Source: Kribbella solani (GTDB lineage: Bacteria; Actinomycetota; Actinomycetes; Propionibacteriales; Kribbellaceae). From it: a DNA stretch of 64,000 bases. A program made the translations under genes and the position numbers. The DNA lies in contig NZ_JACHNF010000001.1 in the NCBI RefSeq assembly GCF_014205295.1, positions 992,001-1,056,000 of the forward strand, in the 5' to 3' direction. Under the pieces are notes generated by a model. The model made no database searches and had not been told where the DNA came from. It was given only the letters and a program-made list of their open reading frames with translations. Shown piece by piece: positions 18,084 to 27,125 of the stretch; position 1 is the first letter of the stretch, and each line of letters begins with the position of its first letter.

Positions 18084-19511
18084 TCAGTTCACGTCAACCG
18101 CCGGCGGGAGGGTGACGGTGGCTGTGGTGCCGCCGATGGGGGAGGAGGTGAGGGTGATGGTGCCGTGGTGGGCGCGGGTGATTTCGCGGGCGATGGACAG
18201 GCCCAGACCGGAGCCTCCGCTGGCTCGGGAGCGGCTGGTGTCGAGGCGTACGAAGCGCTCGAACACGCGCAGCCGGTCCGCCTCCGGGATACCGTCACCG
18301 TCGTCCTCGACGGTGATGATCGCGGCGCCGTTCTGCTCGGAGGTGGTCAGGCGGACGGTGGAGTGCGCGGCGCGGGCGGCATTGTCGACCAGGTTGCGCA
18401 GTACCTGACTGAGCCGGGCCGGGTCACCCGTGACCCGGACCGGATGGACGTCGCTCTTCACGGTCAGCTCGGGTTTGGAGCTGCGCAGCCGGTGAATCTC
18501 GGCCTCGACCAGGTCGTCCAGATCCACGTCGGTCGGCCGCATCCGGATGCCGGTGTCGTCGGCCTTGGCGAGCAACAGCAGGTCCTCGACCAGGTGCCGC
18601 ATCCGCTCGGTCTCGGTCTCCATCACCTTGCCGAGCTCGCGCCACGCCTTGCCGGTGGTGTCGGCCCCGACCACCTCGAGCGCGGCGGTGAGCGTGGCCA
18701 GCGGCGACCGCAGCTCGTGGCTGGCGTCCGCGACGAATCGCCGCTGCGTCGCCTGCCCGGTCTCCAGCCGGTCGAGCATCTCGTTCATCGTCACCGCGAG
18801 CCGGGCGATCTCGTCCCTGGTCGCCGGCACCGGTACCCGCTCGGTCAGGTCCCGCGACCCGATGCCCTGCACCCGGGAGCGGATGCGTTCGACCGGCCGC
18901 AGGGCCTGCCCGATCATCAGCCAGCCGGCGATCCCGACCACGATCAGCAGCACCGGGAACCCGATCGCCAGGTACTGCGCGACGGTCGCGACCGTCTGCC
19001 GCTGCGTCTCCACCGACGACGCGACCACCACCGTGTACGTCGTGCCCTGGTACGCGGCGCCCTGCGCGACGATCAGGAACGAGTGGTCGTCGTCGAGCAG
19101 CGGCATCTCGCCGACCTCGGCCCGCAGCAGCGCGCCGGCGGGCGGGCGCAGATCGGTGAGCGGCGTGTTGTCGACCCGCGACGAGGAGGCGGCGACGATC
19201 CGCCCGGCCGGATCGATGACCTGGACCAGCTGGCTGGCCCGGGTCGTCTCGGCCAGTTCGCGCCCGAGCCCGGCCGTACCCGACGAGCTGACCTGGCGCG
19301 CGACATCGCTGACCCTGCCCTCGGCCGCGTCGGAGACCTCGGTGATCAGCGCGCGTTGCAGGAGCAGCAGCAGCGCCACCGCGCCGATCATCAGCGCGAC
19401 GGCGACCACGATCACGGCCGCGGCGGTGGACCGGCTCCGCACGCTGGCCTGCCGGAGGCCACCCGCGGTCCGGTACCAGCCGTCAACGCGACGTCGCACC
19501 ACCGAGCTCAC
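18084..19511 (-). CDS. Sensor histidine kinase (HAMP-HisKA-HATPase)
   Basis: 475 residues. A TM helix (~30-50) and a second one (~180-200) flank an extracytoplasmic sensor. Then HAMP, HisKA with phospho-acceptor His in DASHELRSPLATLTAALE, and a HATPase domain with N box NLVDNAARAA, G1 DDGDGIP and G2 GGSGLGLSI. It lies 83 bp downstream of its response regulator in the same direction. The stimulus is unknown. Confidence 0.95.
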   Translation of the reverse strand: MSSVVRRRVDGWYRTAGGLRQASVRSRSTAAAVIVVAVALMIGAVALLLLLQRALITEVSDAAEGRVSDVARQVSSSGTAGLGRELAETTRASQLVQVIDPAGRIVAASSSRVDNTPLTDLRPPAGALLRAEVGEMPLLDDDHSFLIVAQGAAYQGTTYTVVVASSVETQRQTVATVAQYLAIGFPVLLIVVGIAGWLMIGQALRPVERIRSRVQGIGSRDLTERVPVPATRDEIARLAVTMNEMLDRLETGQATQRRFVADASHELRSPLATLTAALEVVGADTTGKAWRELGKVMETETERMRHLVEDLLLLAKADDTGIRMRPTDVDLDDLVEAEIHRLRSSKPELTVKSDVHPVRVTGDPARLSQVLRNLVDNAARAAHSTVRLTTSEQNGAAIITVEDDGDGIPEADRLRVFERFVRLDTSRSRASGGSGLGLSIAREITRAHHGTITLTSSPIGGTTATVTLPPAVDVN

Positions 19512-19594
19512 CTACCAAGTCTCGCAGGCGCATTCTCTCGCGCGAGCACACCCAGTGTCGCAGGCGCACCAGGTTCCGCGGGTTCCTCAGCAGG

Positions 19595-20272
19595 TCAGCC
19601 GCCTTCAGGGTTCAACCGGTACCCCATGCCGCGGATCGTCTCGATCGCGTGCCGGGCGTACGGAGTGTCGATCTTCTTCCGGAGGTACCGCACGTACACC
19701 TCGACCACGTTCGGGTCACCGTCGAAGGCCGGGTCCCAGACGCCGGCCAGGATCTCGGTCTTGCTGACGGTGTCGCCGCGGTGCCGCATCAGGAACTCGA
19801 GCAGCCCGTACTCGCGCGGGGTCAGGGTGATCTCCCGGCCGTCCCGTTCGACCCGCCGGCGGGCCACGTCCAGGGTCAGGTCACCAGCGGTCAGTACCAC
19901 CGGGCGCTCCGGGCCGCCGCGCCGGATCAGCGCTCGCAGCCGGGCCACCAGGACCAGGAAACTGAACGGTTTCGTCAGGTAGTCGTCGGCGCCGAGGTCG
20001 AACGCGTCGGTCTGGTCGTACTCGCCGTCCTTCGCGGTCAGCATCAGCACCGGCGTCCAGATCCCGCGCGCCCGGAGCAGTTCGAGCACCCGGTACCCGT
20101 TCAGCTTCGGCAGCATGATGTCCAGCACGATCACGTCGTAGTTGTGCTCGGTCGCCGCCCAGACCGCGTTCTCCCCGTCATGAACCAGCTCGACCACGAA
20201 CCCGGCGTCGGTCAACCCCCGGTGGACCGTGTCGGCCAGCCGGAGCTCGTCCTCGACCATCAGCACTCGCAT
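19595..20272 (-). CDS. OmpR-family response regulator
   Basis: 225 residues from ATG 20272 (MRVLMVEDE). Receiver domain with the acidic pair ED, phospho-acceptor Asp in VIVLDIMLP, Thr in LMLTAKD and Lys in YLTKPF. A winged-helix output domain follows (LTPREYGLLEFLMRHRG, VEVYVRYLRKKID). The partner kinase follows 83 bp downstream. The first 95 bp of the gene are overlapped by the 3' end of the upstream EamA gene. Confidence 0.95.
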   Translation of the reverse strand: MRVLMVEDELRLADTVHRGLTDAGFVVELVHDGENAVWAATEHNYDVIVLDIMLPKLNGYRVLELLRARGIWTPVLMLTAKDGEYDQTDAFDLGADDYLTKPFSFLVLVARLRALIRRGGPERPVVLTAGDLTLDVARRRVERDGREITLTPREYGLLEFLMRHRGDTVSKTEILAGVWDPAFDGDPNVVEVYVRYLRKKIDTPYARHAIETIRGMGYRLNPEGG

Positions 20273-21188
20273 ACCGACCATCCTCACCGCTGCGCACTGA
20301 GAGTCCGCTGAGAGGTGCGTCACCACGGACAGTGAATCGCAGTTGACTGCAGGCGATACCGAGCAGGACCAGTGCGAGTCCGAGGAGCTGGCGGCCGGTG
20401 AGTACGTCGCCGGACCACAGGACGCCGAGGAGTACGCCGGTGACCGGGTTGAGCAGGCCGATCAGGCCGACGGTCGCGGCGGGGAGTTTGCGGAGGCCGG
20501 TGAACCAGGCGGTGAAGGCGAGCGCGGTGGCGACCAGGCCCACGTACGCGAAACCGGCGATCGCGGGACCGTCCAGCCGGGGTGGAGCGCCTTCGACGGC
20601 GATCGCGAACGGGATCAGGATCAAACCGCCCGCGACCAGTTGCCACGCGGTCGTCGCGACGGGACCAGCGTCCGCCCGGCCCCACTTCTTGGCCAGCACG
20701 TAGCCGCCGGACGACATCACCAGCGCGGCGACCGATGCCGCGACGCCGCGGCGGTCGACGGCGACCGATCCGGTGCCGAGCAGCAGCACGACGCCGGCGA
20801 TCCCGGCGGTCGCGCCGGTGAGGACGAGCGCGGTCGGCCGTTCGCCGAGCAGGCCCCAGGCGAACAGAGCGAGCGTGAACGGCGCCGCGGACATGATCGT
20901 CGAGGCCAGGCTGACCGGCAGCAGTTGGGACGCGACGTAGATCAGCGCGAAGAACGCACCCATGTTGCAGACCCCGAGCAGCAGCGACCGCCACCACCAC
21001 GCGCCGTGGGGGAGCCGCCGGGTCAGGGCGAGCAGCAACAGGCCGGCCGGCAGCGCGCGGAAGACCGCGCCGTACAGCGGATGTCCGGCCGGCAGGTACT
21101 CGTGGGTGACGAAGTAGTTCGTCCCCCAGGCGATCGGCGCGATCGCGGTGACCAGGCTCCAGCGGACGGTATTTTCCATGGAAGACAT
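20178..21188 (-). CDS. EamA/DMT-family transporter (RhtA-like exporter)
   Basis: Ten-helix drug/metabolite transporter with two EamA repeats: IAPIAWGTNYFVTHEYLPAGHPLYGAVFRALPAG, and a second VGLVATALAFTAWFTGLRKLPAATVGLIGLLNPVTGVLLG. Start ATG 21188 uses GGGAAG, itself part of a palindrome, as ribosome site; ATG 21179 is an alternative. The frame has no stop after the last helix and runs ~45 extra residues into the response regulator gene. Either the tail is real or a stop was lost. Divergent from a MarR gene that probably controls it. Confidence 0.9.
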   Translation of the reverse strand: MSSMENTVRWSLVTAIAPIAWGTNYFVTHEYLPAGHPLYGAVFRALPAGLLLLALTRRLPHGAWWWRSLLLGVCNMGAFFALIYVASQLLPVSLASTIMSAAPFTLALFAWGLLGERPTALVLTGATAGIAGVVLLLGTGSVAVDRRGVAASVAALVMSSGGYVLAKKWGRADAGPVATTAWQLVAGGLILIPFAIAVEGAPPRLDGPAIAGFAYVGLVATALAFTAWFTGLRKLPAATVGLIGLLNPVTGVLLGVLWSGDVLTGRQLLGLALVLLGIACSQLRFTVRGDAPLSGLSVRSGEDGRYASADGRGRAPAGRHGPPGVDRRRVRGRAGS

Positions 21189-21208
21189 TGTATCTTCCCA
21201 GGAAGATA
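21174..21208. promoter_or_regulatory. Twin palindromic operators between EamA and MarR genes
   Basis: Site A at 21174-21183 is TTCC-AT-GGAA. Site B at 21191-21208 is TATCTTCC-CA-GGAAGATA, perfect over 8-bp arms. Both share TTCCNNGGAA and their centres are exactly 21 bp apart, two helical turns. They overlap both start regions, and their GGAAG halves serve as Shine-Dalgarno sequences for both genes. This is the expected layout for MarR autoregulation and control of the exporter. Confidence 0.75.
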
Positions 21209-21209
21209 T

Positions 21210-21713
21210 ATGCTGACCGGTGTGACCGAGGACCATGTCGCCAGGATTCAGGCCCAGTGGCGGATCGAGCGCCCGGACGTCGACACCAGCCCGCAGGGCG
21301 TGATCGGCCGGCTGCACCGGATCGCGAACTCGCTGACCGGCGAGCTGACGTTGCTGTACGAGAAGTTCGGCCTGACCGAGGGCGAGTTCGACGTACTCGC
21401 CGCGTTGCGCCGCGCGGGTTCGCCGTACGAGCACGCGCCCGGGGAGCTCGCGCTGCACACGATGGTGACCACCGGCGCGATCAGCAAGCGGGTCGATCGG
21501 CTGGAGGAGGCCGGGCTGGTCCGGCGGCGCCGCAGCGATGCCGACGGGCGCGGTCGGGTGGTTCGGCTGACGCCGGCCGGCCGGCGGTTGTTCGACCGGG
21601 CATTCAGTGCCCATATGGCCAATGAACAAAGGCTTCTCGAAGTCCTGACTCCGGACGAGCGGGCCCAGTTGGAGCGGTTGCTGACGGCCTGGCTGGGCCG
21701 GCTCGAATCCTGA
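21210..21713 (+). CDS. MarR-family transcriptional regulator
   Basis: 167 residues from ATG 21210, with AGGAAG 4 nt upstream; GTG 21222 is an alternative. Winged-helix pattern: LTEGEFDVLAALRRAGSPYEHAPGELALHTMVTTGAISKRVDRLEEAGLVRRRRSDADGRGRVVRLT. It is divergent from the EamA exporter across a 21-bp gap with two palindromes, so it probably represses both genes and responds to the exported compound. Confidence 0.93.
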   Translation: MLTGVTEDHVARIQAQWRIERPDVDTSPQGVIGRLHRIANSLTGELTLLYEKFGLTEGEFDVLAALRRAGSPYEHAPGELALHTMVTTGAISKRVDRLEEAGLVRRRRSDADGRGRVVRLTPAGRRLFDRAFSAHMANEQRLLEVLTPDERAQLERLLTAWLGRLES

Positions 21714-21859
21714 CCGCGAGTGCCGGTGCCATCACTGTCGGCTGAATTCTGGTCTGGACGAGAATTTTTTGGTCGCCCGATGCAACATTCCGACCTGCCG
21801 AGACATCTAGACAGTAACGGGGGAAGTTCTGGGCAGGCACGGACAGCTGGCGGAGGACC

Positions 21860-22858
21860 ATGAGCATCTTGGGGGAGTTCCCCGGTACCGAGATCGCGGT
21901 GATCGTGCCGTGTTACAACGAGGCCGCGGCGGTCGGAAAGGTTGTCCACGAGCTGCGCGAATCGTTGCCGACGGCGATGATCTACGTGTACGACAACAAC
22001 TCGACCGACAACACCGCGGCGATCGCCACGACCGCGGGCGCGATCGTGCGGCACGTTGCCCAAAAGGGCAAAGGCAACGTCGTCCGGCGCGCGTTCGCCG
22101 ACGTCGAGGCCGATGTGTACCTGCTGATCGACGGCGACGACACGTATGAGGCAGCCCGCGCCGCGGTCCTCGTCGAGGCCCTGCTGGCCGGGCCGTACGA
22201 CCATGTGGTCGGGGTCCGCAAACATTCGAACGTGGCCGCCTACCGGCCCGGGCACACCTTCGGGAACCGGATGCTGACCGGCGCGGTCGGCGCGCTGTTC
22301 GGTCGCGAGATCACCGACATGCTGAGCGGGTTCCGCGCGTTCTCCCGGCGGTACGTGAAATCGTTCCCGGCGTTGTCGCGGGAGTTCGAGATCGAGACGG
22401 AGCTGACGATTCACTCGCTGCACCTGCGGATCCCGGTCGCCGAGGTCCAGGTCGGGTACAAGGAACGCCCGGTCGGCGGCGAGAGCAAACTGCGCACGTA
22501 TCGCGACGGCTCGCGGATCCTGCGCTGGATCCTGCACCTGGCCCGGGTCGAGAAGCCGACCTTGTACCACGGCGTGCTGGCCGCCGTCTTCGGCGTGATC
22601 GCGCTCGCGCTCGGCGTACCGATCGTCGTCGAGTATCTGCAGACCGGGCTCGTGCCGCGATTCCCGACCGCGGTGCTGGCGTCCTCGATCGGGCTGATCG
22701 GGATCCTGATGCTGGTGCTCGGCTACCTGCTCGACGTGGTCGGCCGCGCCCGGCAGGAGGCCGCCCGACTGAGTTATCTCAGACATCCGGCGCCGACCCA
22801 GTTGGTGCAACCACCTGCCCTCGCGCTGGCGTCCGAGCCGAGCCGGCCGACGGAGTGA
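21860..22858 (+). CDS. GT2 glycosyltransferase with C-terminal membrane anchor (polyprenyl-phosphate sugar synthase type)
   Basis: 332 residues. GT-A domain: AVIVPCYNEAAAVGKVV, VYDNNSTDNT, DXD-type DGDDTYE, and GFRAFSRRYVKSFP. Two C-terminal helices, around residues 235-260 and 270-300, resemble GtrB/dolichol-phosphate sugar synthases. Start ATG 21860 has GGAGG upstream. The stop overlaps the next gene (GTGA). It probably makes a polyprenyl-phosphate sugar donor for the adjacent GT-C-like protein. Confidence 0.9.
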   Translation: MSILGEFPGTEIAVIVPCYNEAAAVGKVVHELRESLPTAMIYVYDNNSTDNTAAIATTAGAIVRHVAQKGKGNVVRRAFADVEADVYLLIDGDDTYEAARAAVLVEALLAGPYDHVVGVRKHSNVAAYRPGHTFGNRMLTGAVGALFGREITDMLSGFRAFSRRYVKSFPALSREFEIETELTIHSLHLRIPVAEVQVGYKERPVGGESKLRTYRDGSRILRWILHLARVEKPTLYHGVLAAVFGVIALALGVPIVVEYLQTGLVPRFPTAVLASSIGLIGILMLVLGYLLDVVGRARQEAARLSYLRHPAPTQLVQPPALALASEPSRPTE

Positions 22859-25434
22859 TCCGCCGACTTGCCGCCGGGCGGCGGTGGCACGTGTCCGTGC
22901 CGGCTGCCCTGGCGGCGGCCCTGACGTTCGTCGTCAGCGGGATGATCCGCGGCACCTACCCCTTCGGCGACCGGCCCCGCAGCACCAACGACCTCGGTCA
23001 GCAGTTCGTCCCGATGTACGCGCATCTGCGCGACATCCTCACCGGCCAGGCGCCCGGTGACCTGATCTTCAACTGGTCAAGTGGTTTCGGCGTTCCGTTC
23101 CTCGGCGACTCGATGGCGTACGTCGGGTCGACGCTGTCCTGGATCGTGCTCGTCCTGCCGCGCGACCACATCGACCTCGCGCTCTTCCTGGTCGACGTCG
23201 CGGCGATCGGTCTGGCCGCCGGCGCGATGGCGACGTACCTGCGGTGGCTGCGTCCGACCGGGCCGTTCTGGCTGGCGGTGATCGGCGGCGTCTCGTACGG
23301 CGCGTGTGCTTGGGCGATCGACGACGCGGCGTACATGAGCGTCTGGCTGAACGGGCTGGTCGCGTTCCCGGTGATCTGTCTGTTGTGCGAGTGGATTCTG
23401 CGCCGCCGCTCGATGCCTTCGCTGCTGGTCACGCCGTTCGTGATCGCGCTGCTGTGGACGTCGCACTTCTATACGGTGTACATGGCAACCATCGGCGCCG
23501 CGATCGTCGTGGTGGCGCGCATCCTCGCGTACGACGCGGCCGTGTCCTGGCGGGAGCGCCTCACCGGCGCGTTGCGCTGCATGCTCGCGGTCGGCCTGGG
23601 GATCGGGCTGGCGGCACCGTTGCTGTTGCCGACGTTCCGGTCGGTCAGCGCGGCCCGGCCGAGCCCGGATGTCTCGTTCAAACCGATCGGCGCGCTGGAC
23701 TTCCTCTCCCGGTTGCTGGCCGGCAGCGAGGGCGTCGGGTCCACGCCAGGCCTCGCGGTCGGGACGTTGATGTTGCTGCTGGCAATCAGTTTCCCGTTCA
23801 ACCGGGCGATCCCGGCCCGGGAGCGGATCGTCTGGACCGCGGTCGTGCTGCTCACGGTGGGCAGCATGCAGGTCCGGATCACGCACGAGGTGTGGCACGG
23901 TTTCGACAGCCCGAACGGCAGCCCGTTCCGGCAGGCGTTCGTGATCGCCGGGATGCTCGTGATCGTCGGCTGGATGTCGGTCGCGTCGGGCGTACGGGGG
24001 CTCCTGGTGGTGACCGCGCCGCTCGCACTGGTCGGGATTCTGTACGGGCTGACGTGGAACGTCCGTACCATCACCACGACCACGCATCTGGCCGTGCCGC
24101 TGCTTGCCGCCACCGCATTGATCGCGTGGCTGATCTTCCGGCGACCGCTACCTGTCGGCGTGCGCCGTGGCGCGATCGTGCTGCTGCTGGGTGCGGTGTT
24201 CGTCGAGGTGACGCTGTCGTCGGTGGCGATCGACGCGCAGCGAAGCAAGATCCTCAGCGCGAGCTCGCCGTGGGGCGAGCTGCACTCCACTATCCGTGCA
24301 CTGGTGCAGTCCGCGGATGATTGGCCGAACCATCGAACGGCGCCCGGCGCCGCGCTGACCGTCAACGACCCGATGCTGATCGGTGGACAAGGCTCGCAGT
24401 ACTACTCGAGCACGATCCCGGACACCGTCTCGGCGCAGCTGCTCAGCCTCGGCTTCGGGTACAGCTCGTACGGCCGGGCGACCGTCGATCCGCGCAATCC
24501 GGTCGTCGACGCGATCTTCGCGATCGGCGCCAGGGTTGTCACGGACCCGGCCGATGACGCGCCGCGGCTGGAGAAGTACGACAGCGCGCCGCTGGTGACC
24601 GTACGCCCGGTGAAGGCCTGGACGTCGCCGGATCCCGGTCCGTTCGGCGCGCAGGAGACCGCGCTCGGCGCGGATGTGTACACGATCCCGAAGCTGCGGG
24701 CGGAGCAGACCCCGGACGCCACCGTCGCCGACCGCGGCGGCGCCATCACCATCCAGCCCACAACCGGCACAACGGGCTCGGCCGGCACATCCGGCACGAC
24801 GGGCTCGGCCGGCGCGACTGGTGCGAAGCGGTCGGTCCAGGTGCGGTTGACCGCGCGCTGCGCGCCGGGCTCGGAGGTTTGGCTGGCGGCGCCCACCACC
24901 GTCGGTGAAGTGGTTGTCGACGGGCGCGGCTGGAGGCCGATCCTCACACCGGTGGCGAAGCGTCCGGGCGTGTACACCGGCGCCCCGATGATGCGGCTCG
25001 GAACAGTCGGTGCAGACGGGTCCTACCGGGTCGAGCTCCGGCTCCAGGGCCGTACCCGGCTGCCTTCCGCCGCGGTCGGCTGTCTGCATCGCGACAAGCT
25101 CACCGCCGCCGTGCACCAGCTCGGCAAGCCGGCCGAGGTGAAGGTCGGCGGTCACGGCATCGACATCCGGCTCAACCGCGGTACCGCGGGCGCGGTCGTC
25201 GTCAGCGTGATCCGGATCGACGGCTGGCAGTGTTCGGTCGACGGCGCCGCCGCGCGCAAGCCCGGCGACCGGGCCGGGTTGATGGCGATCCCGGTCTCGG
25301 CCGACTCGTCGAAGGTCTCCTGCAACTACCGTCCACCCGGCATCCGCCTAGGCCTGGTGCTCGGAGCCGGAGCTCTGCTCGGCGTGCTGCTGATCGCCGC
25401 CGCCCTGCTCGTGCTCCGTCGACGGCAGACCTGA
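22855..25434 (+). CDS. YfhO-family multi-spanning membrane protein (GT-C-like)
   Basis: 859 residues starting at GTG 22855, overlapping the GT2 stop by 4 bp. About 12 hydrophobic helices in the first ~470 residues follow an N-terminal loop STNDLGQQFVPMYAHL with acidic residue. An extracytoplasmic C-terminal domain follows, then a last helix LVLGAGALLGVLLIAAALLVL. YfhO proteins use lipid-linked sugars to glycosylate envelope polymers. A Gly/Thr/Ser/Ala-rich repeat around residues 640-658 (about 24,770-24,830) forms a linker. Confidence 0.88.
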   Translation: MIRRLAAGRRWHVSVPAALAAALTFVVSGMIRGTYPFGDRPRSTNDLGQQFVPMYAHLRDILTGQAPGDLIFNWSSGFGVPFLGDSMAYVGSTLSWIVLVLPRDHIDLALFLVDVAAIGLAAGAMATYLRWLRPTGPFWLAVIGGVSYGACAWAIDDAAYMSVWLNGLVAFPVICLLCEWILRRRSMPSLLVTPFVIALLWTSHFYTVYMATIGAAIVVVARILAYDAAVSWRERLTGALRCMLAVGLGIGLAAPLLLPTFRSVSAARPSPDVSFKPIGALDFLSRLLAGSEGVGSTPGLAVGTLMLLLAISFPFNRAIPARERIVWTAVVLLTVGSMQVRITHEVWHGFDSPNGSPFRQAFVIAGMLVIVGWMSVASGVRGLLVVTAPLALVGILYGLTWNVRTITTTTHLAVPLLAATALIAWLIFRRPLPVGVRRGAIVLLLGAVFVEVTLSSVAIDAQRSKILSASSPWGELHSTIRALVQSADDWPNHRTAPGAALTVNDPMLIGGQGSQYYSSTIPDTVSAQLLSLGFGYSSYGRATVDPRNPVVDAIFAIGARVVTDPADDAPRLEKYDSAPLVTVRPVKAWTSPDPGPFGAQETALGADVYTIPKLRAEQTPDATVADRGGAITIQPTTGTTGSAGTSGTTGSAGATGAKRSVQVRLTARCAPGSEVWLAAPTTVGEVVVDGRGWRPILTPVAKRPGVYTGAPMMRLGTVGADGSYRVELRLQGRTRLPSAAVGCLHRDKLTAAVHQLGKPAEVKVGGHGIDIRLNRGTAGAVVVSVIRIDGWQCSVDGAAARKPGDRAGLMAIPVSADSSKVSCNYRPPGIRLGLVLGAGALLGVLLIAAALLVLRRRQT

Positions 25435-25474
25435 TACGTGCAACCCGTTCGGCCGGTGTTCCCGTTTTGTAGTC

Positions 25475-27034
25475 ATGAGCAACGAAGCCGGCAATCCACA
25501 CGTTGTGATGTTCGTCGCGAACGACGTCAGCAACGACACCCGCGTACTCAAGGAAGCCGGCGCGCTGGGCCAGGCCGGGTACCGGGTGACGTTGCTCGGG
25601 GTATCGGCGACGGGCGAGACCACGACCGAGACGATCGACGGCGGCGTGCCGCTGACCCGGATACCCGGCCGTTTCGTGTTGCGCGACGAGCGGACCCGGC
25701 GGCGGAGCGCGCGGCGCGGACGACGGCTCTTCAAGGCGTGGATCGCGCCGGCCCGGAAGGCCCGGATCGCTGCCAGGCTGGCGGATCTGAAGGCTGAATC
25801 GGGCCGCGCGGCCGCCGGCCGACGCGCGCGGACCATCGGTTCGCTCAGCTATCAGCGCGGCCGGGCGGTGCGCGTGCTGAAGTACCGGCGCTGGCAGGTG
25901 GAGTCGAAGGCGCTGTCGCTCGGCCGGCGGGTGACGAGTTTCGAGGCCCGGAAGGTCGCCGAGGTCTGGCGATGGTGGGACGGCTGGTGGCCCGCTCGGC
26001 AGCAACTGGCCAGCTGGCGCTCGGTCGTACCCGAGGCCTACGACTACGAGGCGATCTTTGCCGACGTACTGGATCGGTTGCGGCCGGACGTACTGCATGC
26101 GCACGACATGCACGTGATCGGCGTCGCGACCCGTGCCGCGGGACGGGCAGCGTTGCGCGGCCGGACCGTGAAGGTGGTGTACGACGCGCACGAGTACGTC
26201 GCCGGACTGTCGCAGTACGGCGGGCGTACGCCCCGGATGATCGCGGCGTGGGCGCAGCACGAGCGCGAGTACATCGGATCGGTGGACCGCGTCATCACGG
26301 TCAGTCCGGCGATCGCGCGACGGTTGCACCAGCAGTACCGGCTGGATCGGGAACCAGCCGTGGTGATCAACAGCCCACGGCTGGAAACGCTCTGCAGCGG
26401 CAGCGAGGTCGTCGACGTACGGACCACGATCGGGTTGCCGGGCGACGTGCCGCTGCTGGTCTACAGCGGTGGGATCACGCGGGCCCGCGGCGTCGAGACC
26501 GCGATCGCGGCGCTGCCGAGGCTGCCTGAAGCGCATTTGGCAGTGGTCTGCGTGCCACACACCCGCACCCGGCCGGTCGACGAGCTGCGGAAACTGGCGG
26601 CCCGGGTGGGCGTCGAGGACCGCGTGCACTACTTGGACCCGGTGCCCACCGGCGAGGTCGTGCGCTTCCTGCGCGGCGCCGACGTCGGACTGATCCCGAT
26701 CCTGCGGTACCCGAGTCACGAAATGGCCCTGCCGAACAAGCTGTTCGAGTACACGTTTGCCGGGCTGCCTGTGGTGACCAGCGACATGCCGACGCTGGAG
26801 GAGTTCGTCGGGAAGACCGGTATCGGGGAGGTGTTCGTCGCGGAGGACGCCGACGCGCTGGCCGCGGCGACCGGGCGGGTGCTGGCCGATCTGGCGACGT
26901 ACCGTGAGCGCGTGCAGGACCCGGGCGTACGGAACGAGATGTCCTGGGAGACGCAGGCGGTGCACCTGCGGGACGTGTACGCCGAACTCGTCGGACTGCC
27001 GGTTCACTCTGATCGGAGTGCCGTCCCGGGCTGA
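25475..27034 (+). CDS. GT4-family glycosyltransferase
   Basis: 519 residues, GT-B fold. N-terminal MFVANDVSNDTRVLKEAGAL, HAHDMHVIG in the middle, and C-terminal nucleotide-sugar domain with LLVYSGGITRARGVETAIAAL, GLIPILRYPSHEMALPNKLFEYTFAGLPVVTSDM (the E-x7-E-like region). A basic insert of ~90 residues (about 70-160, rich in Arg/Lys) is larger than usual. It lies 40 bp after the YfhO-like gene in the same direction, so it likely works in the same glycan pathway. Confidence 0.9.
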   Translation: MSNEAGNPHVVMFVANDVSNDTRVLKEAGALGQAGYRVTLLGVSATGETTTETIDGGVPLTRIPGRFVLRDERTRRRSARRGRRLFKAWIAPARKARIAARLADLKAESGRAAAGRRARTIGSLSYQRGRAVRVLKYRRWQVESKALSLGRRVTSFEARKVAEVWRWWDGWWPARQQLASWRSVVPEAYDYEAIFADVLDRLRPDVLHAHDMHVIGVATRAAGRAALRGRTVKVVYDAHEYVAGLSQYGGRTPRMIAAWAQHEREYIGSVDRVITVSPAIARRLHQQYRLDREPAVVINSPRLETLCSGSEVVDVRTTIGLPGDVPLLVYSGGITRARGVETAIAALPRLPEAHLAVVCVPHTRTRPVDELRKLAARVGVEDRVHYLDPVPTGEVVRFLRGADVGLIPILRYPSHEMALPNKLFEYTFAGLPVVTSDMPTLEEFVGKTGIGEVFVAEDADALAAATGRVLADLATYRERVQDPGVRNEMSWETQAVHLRDVYAELVGLPVHSDRSAVPG

Positions 27035-27125
27035 CGCGGCGGCGGTGGGTAACCTCGCGCAGAGCCGGGCCGGGTGATCGGACCCGGGCTGTCGCGAGGT
27101 GCGCCGATAGGAGATGATGCCCACC

